Of a DNA stretch of 64,000 bases, positions 1 to 11,000 are shown one piece after another. The position numbers and the translations under genes were made by a program. This DNA is from Epinephelus fuscoguttatus (Eukaryota > Chordata > Actinopteri > Perciformes > Serranidae): positions 20,080,907 to 20,144,906 of the forward strand of contig NC_064756.1 of assembly GCF_011397635.1 (NCBI RefSeq), given 5' to 3'. The notes under the pieces were generated by a model. It saw nothing but the letters and a program-made list of their open reading frames with translations. It was not told the origin of the DNA and made no database searches. Each line of letters begins with the position of its first letter. Within the stretch, counting starts at the first letter, position 1.

Positions 1-616
1 CAGTCTTCGGCCGCTATTTCCAGTTTGAAAAGTGGTCCCTCCCCTTCCGCTACGTAGCCAAGAAGGCGACCATTGAGGGCGAGAAGTGTCCATAGTTCCA
101 CACTCAACTTCTTGACCGTTTTGAGTGCACCATCCAGGTATTCATAGTGCACTGCATTTTTCCATACTTCTCAGTGTGAATGCACTTATGCACTCAAAAT
201 ATTAAGTGTAGGTACAGAAATACGCGATTTGAGACACAGCATAAGCCTTTATTGACAGCAGACAGTGAACTCAGACAGGAGATGGGGCAGAAAGACGGTA
301 ATAAAATGAATCGGACCACTGGCAATTAGATATGTATCTTAACCAACCCAATCGCCAGAACAAATGTCAGCATTGTACGTTTCTGTTAACCACGGATATG
401 TAACACTTGCGCTGTGTCTCAAATTGCGTACTTCTGTACTTACACTTAATATTTTGAGTGCATAAGTGCATTCATACTGAGAAGTATGGAAAATAGTAGC
501 GCACTGTGAGTACCAAGATGGTGCACTCAAAACGGTCAAGAAGTTGGTCGCCATCTTGGCTACGTAGCGGAAGGGGAGGGACCACTTTTCAAACTGGAAA
601 TAGCGGCCGAGGACTG
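1..616. mobile_element. Long palindromic (foldback) miniature element
   Basis: The left arm (about 1-240) and the right arm (about 411-616) are reverse complements of each other over roughly 200 bases with a few indels. The outer end reads CAGTCTTCGGCCGC on the left and GCGGCCGAGGACTG on the right. The 170-base centre is not palindromic; it contains (341-402, reversed) a motif also found near 1220-1275 and 12868-12935. No coding capacity is visible. The left target duplication would lie outside the window, so the superfamily cannot be fixed. A short related piece lies near 855-917. Confidence 0.8.
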
Positions 617-974
617 TGTGACCGTGAACGTTGCTGCATTGTACAAATATATGTGTTTTTTGCAGTAAGCAGTATGTTTATTGGGTTCATTTAGCAGGCT
701 GTAATGATTTGGTACCGCAAACGATAATGTGTATGCTAATGCTAGTTTGCTAACTAGCTAATTTGAGGTCGTCATTTCCAGTAAGTGCACAACGGCCGTG
801 TTTGGTTTGGACAACACTACCCTGTCGAAATTGGTGCGCTACACCAATAAGTACATAGTGCTCATAGTATACTACATGGAAGTGTACTGACGGAAGTACA
901 CAATTTGAGACACAGCATTGTGCATTATTAGCAGACAAATTGAAACTTTGTGTTTCTTCAATGCTCCAGTTAAC

Positions 975-1280
975 ATGTGGTTATGTTTAGGCACAAAGCC
1001 TAGTCATGTTTTGGCTTACGACACCCATGTTTGGTGGAACAATCATCACTGGAAATGCAGCGACAGCTCGCTAAAAAACAACTGGTGTTGCTGCTTGTTG
1101 GTCTTGAATGGTGGTCTCTACCATCCCTTCTACCTTCACAAACAAAGTCAGCTCATTTAATGTAATCAGAAGTACGTCACATCAGAGACTTTGATATGAT
1201 ACGTATGAAATGTACAAATGTAACATATCCATGGTTTGCAGAAAGCTACAATGCCAACATTTTCCTCTGGTGACTGGACT
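975..1280. repeat. Dispersed teleost repeat, copy A
   Basis: It begins with GGTTATGTTTAGGCACAAA and continues through a stretch with many identical words to 12594-12945 (copy B), ending with the shared TGGTTTGCAGAAA and ACAATGCCAACATTT words. Copy A and copy B differ by many substitutions and small indels, so both are old. The 'TTTAGGCACAAA' word is common in perch-like fish spacer DNA. It has no open frame of note. Confidence 0.6.
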
Positions 1281-3430
1281 GTATTAACCCTTACGACACC
1301 TCAACACAACTCGTAGTTGAAAGTAGCTCATCATGTGTAAAGATATTTGTCTTGTGTAGAAGATTATGCATGGTTCAGCACCTCCTGCTCTATCTGGCTT
1401 CATAACCTTCAGATCCACTGCTGACAGAGCTACGAGAGGGGCAGCTAGGCAAGACTGCACAATCCCACTGAGAAAAATTGCATTCAGCCGGCTGTATTTT
1501 CCTTCAGGGCTTCGCATCAGTGGAATTCAGTACAACAAACAATTAGAGAGTCTCCATCATATCACTCATTTAGGTTTAATGCCAATAAATGGCTCGTTGA
1601 CACCCAAAGATGTGAACACTGATACACATAATATTAAACTGTAACATGTGACAGTGGATTTTGTCTGTAACAGAATTACGTGATGTGTTTTTTGCTATAA
1701 TGCAATATGTTTTGACCTGCTGTATTTTATTGTTCCCATTTAAGCTGTCTGTCATAGCAAACTAAAAGCATAGAGTAACATGTTTGTCACTGCACAGTCC
1801 ATTTAAATTGTTTTTTTTAGTTTCATAACAACTGTAATAAGTACATATAAAGTAGAAGATGAGTTTGATATGAAGGGAAACCCAATTCCATATTTCATGT
1901 CGTCAGAAATGGTGATTTATGAGTCTTTTGAAGACATTCACAGTACCTGTGGCGGTGAGATTTATCACCTCACTTTTTGGCTTGAAGGTGAGGTTGTATA
2001 AATTCAGCAATTACTTTTCCTGTCCCAGGGATACTTAATAATAAAATGTGCAGCTGTCTTCCCAAATGACTGCTCTCGCTGTGTTTTTTGACAATTACCA
2101 TTGCATTACCATTTCAGGTCCCTTATTAAAAAGCAGGTTCAGAAATGCTAAGTACTGTCAAGCGGTAAAGCTTTCCAGAGTGTATGATAATTGCAGATTA
2201 TTATGCATACTGCAGATTCACAGCTTGGTAAGAACAGTTGTTGCACGCAGTCAGTAACCCTCCACTTACACCAAATACTAAACAATCCACCTGAGCTTTT
2301 AAGCAGAAAGTGTACTGGAGCATTTAACAAACATCATGCATGCCTTTTTTAAGTCGCAAAACACAAACCAGGACAGGATTGGCTTAAATTGTAGCTGGAA
2401 ATGAGATAGTATGCTGTCTTACCTCTGATAACTGACATCCATTGCACCGTTATTAACTTCCATCACTGCAGTTTTGTCTGGATGTTGCCGTCTTCGTCTT
2501 TACCACAAGAGCCACTACATTAAACAAAAATGTTTTGGACGTCATAACTGTGCGCGTGATTTGACCTCTGTGTACTGCACTTGTACCATTTTAAAATCCG
2601 TTTTGCTCTTCATATAGAGCAGATATATGAACCCCTGCCAAGGAGTTCAATGAAATGTTTTCCATCAGTTTTCTATAATTGATTTCCCTTATCTTCTCCC
2701 ACATTGATCCTTTGAAGAGATTTGCCTTCTGTCCTCTTGGCTCTTTTAAAATAAACTGAGGGACCCCACTGGTCCTAATCCTATGGATGGTGATGAGATT
2801 TGATGATTGATGATTTGATCCCGTCATTAAATTTAACAGTCTCAAAAACTACAGTGAGCCCTTGATCCTGCCGCATCTCTGTTCCAAAGATTTATTTTCT
2901 TGGAAGCTGAATGTTCTGTTGTTGACAGACAATAAATTAGTTTCACTAACAACAGTACTTTCAAACTTGCAGGGAATACAGTGAGTGTAACACTGAGAAA
3001 GTAAGGAAATCATGTTTCTCTATCATCTCAAGACTTTATCCTATCAAACACATGTGACCATCCATTAAGTTTAAGGAGAACTCTTCACGTACCTGAGCTA
3101 AACAGTATTACCATAGGACATGATGATACTTTAGTATGCAAAAGATAAAACAGAATCACTGGTGATTTATGTTGGTTAAACTTTAGTTTAATTACATTAG
3201 GATGATGTAACACTGTCTATAGAGAGGGGAAGTCCCTCCACTTCTAGTGGACCACCATAGGACATTAGTTCAGAAAAATTATGTACAGTAGTCAATGTGT
3301 AGAGAAACAATGCTTTGATTCTGGGTAAATTGTGCTATGAATCACACATATGCTGACAATGTGTTAATGTTAATTTGTTTTGCAAATAAAGAAAGTCACA
3401 GTTTGTCGCAAAACCATTGAAGTAAAAGAC
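1281..3430. other. Gene-free spacer
   Basis: No exon-like open frame with a recognisable product was seen on either strand. The short ORFs here lack domain signatures and codon pattern. The stretch is AT-rich with no clear terminal repeats. Confidence 0.5.
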
Positions 3431-3503
3431 TGTGAAAATACATGATTACAAAGACTACTTGAGTTGCGTAGGTGAAATCATACCTTTCTCGCTCACTGAA
3501 GCT

Positions 3504-3587
3504 ACAATGCATGTGTGTTTCATACCAGGATGTACTCACATGAGCAACAGGGTTTGCTCATTCTTTTGCTTCCCAGCTGATAAAGAT
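3504..3587 (+). pseudogene. THAP-type zinc-finger relic (N-terminal half)
   Basis: The plus frame reads MHVCFIPGCTHMSNRVCSFF followed by CFPADKD. The Cys-x4-Cys spacing, the aromatic SFF and the FP step match the first half of a THAP (C2CH) DNA-binding domain. The frame then enters the miniature transposon that starts at 3588. No second half (conserved Trp, C-x2-H) could be found with confidence behind it. It could be a broken THAP gene or the relic of a THAP-bearing transposase. Identification rests on motif spacing only. Confidence 0.4.
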
Positions 3588-4368
3588 CTGGGGCTGTTAT
3601 CACAAAGTTTCCTAATACAAAAAGTTGCTCCTCGTGACGAAATTCTAAGAAAATTCTTAGAATTGTGATGTTTTCTTAAAATTTCCCCTTAAAGTTAAGT
3701 CTAGGTCCTTGTAAAGATAAAGGTTATTCACAGAGCATTTTAGCACTTAAAAGAGCTCCTGAGGATGAAAAACTTTGCAGAGCAGGGAGGAAGACTTTTA
3801 AGAGGCTTAAGAGTTTCTTAATCAGAGGACAAAATGGAAACACAAAGAGGAAGGAGAAATAGTTTCTAAACACAAAGTGACTGAGTAAATGAAAGATACA
3901 GATGAGATTGAGCAGGGAGAGTATTTGTGGTTGATCTCATTAGGGATACACACGTTTCCCACCTAACACCAGAAATAAAATGATCACAACACTAAGATAT
4001 TTGGAAAACTGGAAAAACTCAACAGTGTAGCAGTGATGAGTTGAGTCTGTCTCAACCTTCCATCAGCAGAGTGATCACACTAACAATGACGCTTTCACAG
4101 TCAGCAGTTCATTTCATTTCCACTGGGTGTCCACACCTTGCAGTCTCATAAAGAAGCGTGTCTGTGACAACCAATCACATCTGTTAAAAGAATGTATCAC
4201 ACCTAGCAACAGGGTCAAGTACACCTCCTTTCTGTCTCTTCCTTGCTCAGAGTTGCTCTGAAAACTTCCCTAAATCAGTCCTAGGCTTGGACTCTTCACG
4301 AAAAAATTTTGGGCTAAGTTAGGAACTCTCTGAGAGTGTTCTCAGATTGTTTGTGAGTACAGCCCCAG
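3588..4368. mobile_element. Miniature inverted-repeat element
   Basis: The ends are inverted: CTGGGGCTGTTATCACAAA at the left and TTTGTGAGTACAGCCCCAG at the right. The arms keep degenerate complementarity for about 60 bases (CTAAG and AACTC words). The interior has no coding capacity. I see no clear target duplication, so the superfamily is open; the ends resemble Harbinger-type fish elements. It begins directly after the THAP-like frame. Confidence 0.6.
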
Positions 4369-5096
4369 GAGTTGCTGGATAAAACATAAAATACATAAAA
4401 TATAACGTTACATTTGTGTGTGGAACATAGCGAAGTTACATAGCTAGCTAGCTAGTGTAGGTGATATTGTGCGAGACAAGAGATATAGTTCACTGAGCAG
4501 TTTTACACAGTGAGTAGTACTATGACAAACTGCAACTTTCTTGACTTGAAAAGTTATGTTTTACATTGACAAACGTGTGTAATTTGTGGCACTAATTGGG
4601 ATCAAAACATTATTCGACTCTCGCCATTGACTGCAAATTTCCTCCGAAATAATGTCCCACTTCACCTTCCTATTACAGATGCAATAACAACTCATGATAT
4701 CAAAGTTTTACCACAGTGTAGATCTCACTGTGATCCAGACTGGCTTCTTTCTGCATAAACACTTGTTTTTAAATGTCATGTCTTGTAGGTGAATTAAACC
4801 TGCTCACTTGACAGTCCAGAAGAAATCTGTCTAAATGAAAAGAACTCAGTTCAGTCAAACATCAGTGAGAGGTGCTCCAGTGTCTCCAGTCAGCATGTCC
4901 AGCTTGTTTCTGAAGAGTATCACAATGTGAGGGAGGATATGAGATTAAAGGCTGCAGAGAGGACAGGCCTTGGCACATCAGGTTGTACTGACTGGAGCAG
5001 AGCTTTGAATATAAATACTAAGTCAGGTGCCGGCCCAGTCCTCCAGTGGTCGAATCTGATCAGTCAGCAGATATTGTTCGTCTCCTGAGTTCACAT

Positions 5097-8000
5097 TCAA
5101 GGAGTTTTGGTGATATTAGCCCAACTGGGAAAGGTGTTCAGCTGGAACATGGCCACACCCCATGTGTTAATGGCAATGTTGATGGTTATGACTCCGACAA
5201 AGTTCAGAATGAATCCAGCTCTGGCCTGGAACAACCAGAAAAATACAACATAAATGACCCTGGCACAAGGCGATATAGTGTCCTGTCAGCACCCTCTCAG
5301 AGTAAATATTAATACCAATTTGTCGATACACACATTGCATTTGCTGCTCAGTGTGCCTGAGCTTAGTTTCCATGGTAATATTCAGGATATTGTACGTAAG
5401 CAAATAGATAATAATGATCAGATATAAGGATTAATATAAGCTGCTTATCTTAAAACTAGATATGAGCCTTTTCCAAAACACTGCATGCATGTCAGCCCAC
5501 TCACTTATTATGGGGTCTCTACCATTTCTGATAGGCCTTACCATGTCTATGACTTTAAGGTTGCCGTAGGAGAAGGCGATGGCGTTGGGTGGAGTGGCCA
5601 CGGGCAGCATGAAAGCCAGCGAGGCAGCGATGGTGCAGGGAAACATGACGTACAGTGGGTGTATCTTGATGGCGGTTGCCTGAATATTAAAAGAATTAAA
5701 AGGACATCCATGAAATGAGACTCGTGCGCATGCACCCTGTGCCACAACGATCAAGATTTATAAAACAGAATCAACTGTAAGCAAAAAAAAAATGTACATT
5801 TCTGCCTTTGTGAGAACACACAGTTTTAGTCATGAATCTACAGAGTTTTATGCATGTGGCCCCAGGAAGTCACTGTGCCTAGGCCATAGCTTGTGAATGA
5901 GCCTATTTCCCAAAATGTCAAAATGTCAAAGTCTCACCATGGAGGCCAGTATTGGCAGAAAGAGCGTGGTGGTGGCAGTGTTGCTGGAACATTCAGTGAA
6001 CATGGCCACCAGCAGACACAGCAGGATGGAGATGGCAAAAGGAGGGATGCTCTGCAGTGGTATGAGACTTTCTCCGAGCCATACCGACAGTCCAGATTTC
6101 TTTATGCAAGGTGGGAGAACACACATCAGCATCCAAACATTTATAGACATGATTACCACCAGAAACATGTGGACTTGATGATGAGCTGCATTACTTCACT
6201 TCCATGTGCCAACGCAAAACCTCCTCCCAGAAGCAAAAGGATGTTCCAAGGCATCTTTTCATGGACAATGTCCCAGTTAAGCAAAGGTGAAGGGGCTTCA
6301 GCAGGGGGCCCTAAACACAAGGAGACAAGAAAGAGCTGAGAATGATATTTTAACACAGTCATAAATAATGATATATCAGACCTAACTGTAGAAAAGTGTA
6401 TTTTTATTGTCTACAGATAAGACGCTGTGACCATAAATGTGCTCCATAAAGATAAAAAGAAAATGTGATGAACAGGAAAGTCATTAAAATCATAACTAAA
6501 ATGTGGTGTTGTAACTGGATTTGGTCTTTTTTTCTCTTCTCTGAGGTGAGAAATGGACTTTAGCACCTCAAAGTCTGCTTCATAACCTTTAAACCAAGTG
6601 TGTGTTAATCATTGTGTCACTCCTCTGTGTACAAAACACTGTGTTTCCACTTTTTGATGAGTACCAAAGAACTTGTTGCTTATAGGCAGGAGCAGGACAC
6701 GCTTAACTTATGTTACCCAGGGGAAGAAAAATCATCGATACGGAAGTGTTTGTCTGAGGAACAACACAGCATGTACTGTTGTACAGGCTTGACCTTGAGG
6801 CTATCAGGCTACAACTCAGCAAGAAGTTGGGATTACGTTTATTGGAAAGCACTGAATCAGCGAGATGGGTTGTCACGGGGAGCAAGTTATTGACTGTATC
6901 TCAGAGTACACAGAGAGAGGACAGGCGTGCTTCTAAAACAGCACTATCGTCTTCATGTGACAGACTTAACATGACACAAACATAAAATGTGATGCATCAG
7001 TGGATGAGCACTTCCACTGTGCTGTCCGGACGTGCACAGATACAGCTGAAAAGAGATCAACATCCTGCCCTCTTGCTTCAACATATACAGTACGGTGTTA
7101 TTTCCTGTTCAAAATGCTAATTTATGTATTTTTTAATCACAATTTTATTAATGTTGCTCAAGAAATGACAGAACAAACATGAAAATAAAGATATACCACT
7201 TAAATTGGCACCAAGGTTTTATATGAGTTTTAAAGGGACAGTTCAACCCCAAATCAAAAATGTGTTTTTCCTCTTACCTGTAGTGCTGTTTATCAGTCCA
7301 GATTGTTTTGGTGTGAGTTGCAGAGTGTTGGAGATATCAGCCAGAGAGATGTCTGCCTTCTTTTGCAGTGCTCAAAGCGCCCACAAAAAAAAATCAACAT
7401 AAAACTCAAAAGCAATGTTCAAATCATGGAATCACAGACCTTGTTGTGAGCAGTTTCATGTAGGGACTATTTTCTTTCAACCAAACTACACCCACCAACT
7501 GTATCACTGTGCAGGAGGGGGCATGAATCTACTGCTAGCTCACCTAACCCCACTGAGCTGACTAACGTTACAGCTTAGCCGAGGAGGACAACATTAATGG
7601 TTACATCTAATACTTTTATGAGCATAAGCCTCTCATCGATGAGTAGATGCACACTTCCTTCTGCACAGTTATATGATATGATTATATGATGATGATCTTG
7701 AGTAACCAGGTCATGATTTCTGGTCTAACAGAGGGCAGACATCTCTACGGCCAATATCTCCAACACTCATATCACTACAGGTAAAAGGACAAATATGTAT
7801 TTTTGATTTTGGGATGAACTGTCTCTTTAAGACAACGACAAACACTTTAATGTCTTGGTTTTCTGAATCTTAAAATATGATCCTCAAAAAGGTACATTGT
7901 TAATTTGTTTATATGCCTTTTTAAAAGTAAGATAAGTATAACAATGCACCTGTTGCACACACAACATCATCACGAACATGCCAGCTGACCTACCATCTTC

Positions 8001-11000
8001 AGAATTCCCCCAGCATCTGGGCAAATTGGACGGGATGCAGAAGAAGAGTGCAGACATCAATATGGCCACGGTGCCGTCTGTGACATACCTGGTGAGAAAA
8101 CATAGATAGAGCATTGATAGAAAAAGACCCTTCCCTGTTTTCTCCTCCTACATTTGTTCATTGCTTTGTAAATTCTTCACTTCCTTTCTTACCTAGGAGT
8201 CATGAAAAGCTGTGTGACAAACAGTTGTACTCACGGTTTGTCTTTGTTGAAGAGCACAGTGGCCCAGCCGGGGATGAACCCAGGCTCCCTGGTGAACCAC
8301 AGAAGAACCAGCAACGTGAAGATAACCAACACGCAGCTCTCAGCGAAGTTCATTCTGCCCAGCTTCTTGTACTCGTCTTTGATTACCTGGTACGCCTCCC
8401 TGTCGCCATCTTTCTGTGAGCCACATCCAAAGGATTTTTTCAAGCTGGAATTACAATACATGAAAAAGATGATGTTATAATCTGGATGCTTTCACAGCAA
8501 CAACAAAATATCAGAACAGAGACTGACGTAAAACTTACTCAAAACCCAAAAACATAAACTGCAGCCACAACCAAGACAGGGCAAGCATCAGTATCATGTT
8601 GGGGAATGAGAAGCCAAACCAGCTGGCAAAGTTGATAATGCCTCCGTTTCCTGGGAAAAGTCTGTTGATGATAAAACATTGAGATCAGAAAAAAGTCCAC
8701 AACTGTCAGCAAGTTACAGATCTTTTTGTCTTCATAACGAGGAAGTTAGTCTTGTGATTTTGGCCATCAAACCACTTTTTCAATAATTTGGAATATGGCA
8801 TTGCCCTTGTATGGCGCCCGTCTAGCCTTCCAACCACTCAAAGCACTTTTACACTTCATGTCACATTCACCCACTCAGACACACACATTCACACACTGGT
8901 GGCCGAGGCGACCATACAAGGTTGAGGAGGTGGGAGGAAAGATGGGGGACAAGAGAGACAGACAGATAAGAAAGCATATGTGCAGGTCATACTCATCAAT
9001 CTGGCCTTTCATGATGACATTGGGTGTGGTTCCAGTGAGGGTGGCCGTCCCACCTATGCTGGCAGCGTAGCAAACGCTCAGACTCATGCCCTTTGTCAGC
9101 TTCAGATACTTCTGCTCCCTCGTCAGTCTGCGCTGCTCGGCCTCTGGACTCCTGTCACAGATTTCTGGAAGGACAGAGGCAATACTATCAGCATTGCAAA
9201 GACATTTTAATTGTTGGAGTGTCAAATGAATTTACTGCTTGGGTGTCAAAGCTTTACCAGTTTCTGTAATTGCTTAATTTAGTGACAAGTTGTTATTGGA
9301 TTTCAAGAGTTTGTGAAAGATTACTTTGACAAATATTGTCAGAAGCTCATTTTTTTGCCAAATAAAAACCTGCAGTACTTAAGCTCCTCTACCTCTCTGT
9401 TCTGTTGACCTTTTATTATTGTTTTCTAACCAGGCTGTCACTTCAAAGACAAAGTTAAAAAAAAAAACTTACTTGATTCAATGTCTTTTTCCTTGATTTC
9501 CTTCATGTCTTTACTGTCACCATCTTTAACTGAAAAATACCATCAGAACAACAGTAAAAAAAATGGCGCCCAAAAAGCTGAGAAATATTCTCTTCAATTA
9601 GTTCAATGTAAAATTTAAAAAGAATTTAAAAACGATCACTGTCACACACAGACGTTGATGCTGCTGTCCTTTGGTTTGACCTCTTTGCTCTCTTTGGTGT
9701 CGTCCATCTCGAATGACTCGTTATACTGACCGCCCTGGTTGTAATCCCTCTCCTCAGCGTTGGCCTCTGTGTCGCACAGCTGCTGCAGCACAGCGTTGGC
9801 GATGGGCAGCATCATGGCTGTGGAGGCTGTGTTGCTGATCCACATGGACAGGAAGGCTGTGGTGCTCATGAAACCGATCATCAGGCTGGAGAGGGCGCAA
9901 ATAAATGATTAGATGGGAAGAGAAAAAGAAATGATATGACACATGATGTGTCCAAAAGTATGTGGACACTTGAACACTTTAACAGGAATTTGCTCCCAGT
10001 GAGCCTCTAGAGCATTACTGGTTCTGATAAGACCTGTCTACCAGTTGCGTTACCAGTTAATCTCAAAGGTGCTGGATGGGGTTGAAGCCACTCTTTGTCC
10101 ACATATGACAACAGGGGTATCCACACACTTTATACTGTAGCTGCAGTATGTATGTGTATGTCTGTAAAGAATTACGTTTCTTACAGAGATGGCTTCACGC
10201 CCACAATAAGCAGCACTTGAAGGGCGATCCTCCTGTGCAGGTTCCAGTGCTCGACAGCGATGGCCACCAGCAGCCCGCCAATAAAGAGCATGTTGGAGTC
10301 TTTGAGGTACTGGATACAAACCTGGATAAGGAATGCAAAAGTGAGAACTCAAAGAAATTGCTTATTGAAATGTGTGTACACAGATACAGACGTGTACTAC
10401 CTCGCCTGATTCCATGATGCCCATCATGGGGAAGAGAATGACAGGCAGCAGGGCGGTCACAGCCAGAGGGATACACTCTGTGCACCAGTACAGCGCCATG
10501 AGGATTATTATAAAGCCACATTTTGCCTCCTGCAATGACAGAAGAGGACTGGGTTGATTAACGTGCTTAATACACAGTACATGTTACACATAAAGAGTAG
10601 CACTCAGTAATGCCTGGCAGGAAGCTACAACACACCATAAACTTTTAACCTTGGCTAATTATAGTCCAGTTAGTGTGGTTAACCATTCTCTGATAACTGT
10701 GAGTACATTTGTTTGAACTGGAAGAGGCTGCATGTGCACTTGTTGTTGAAACATTTGCAGCCAGTCATAAAGAATTACATAATAAATTTCATAATACATA
10801 ATAAAATTACACAATAAATTTTAACATAAAAAACTCCAGAATCAAACCACACAACAAAGTAATGGCTGCTTGACTCCTTTTTCTTTAACATGACTACATT
10901 TTATTTCTTGTTTTGCTACATTACATTTGTTCCATTTAGATTCTTGAACTCTTGTTAAGTTTGGAGCTATATACATAAGTGTATTTTTGGTTTGTTGCAT

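Noticed and set aside
5893-6339. Plus-strand 148-codon frame
   Set aside because: It is the complement of slc13a2 exons 10-11 and the intron between them; the minus strand carries the SNT motif and good splice sites.
7000-7182. Small plus-strand frame upstream of the TTAA element
   Set aside because: It lies in a slc13a2 intron, has no domain and no splice context.
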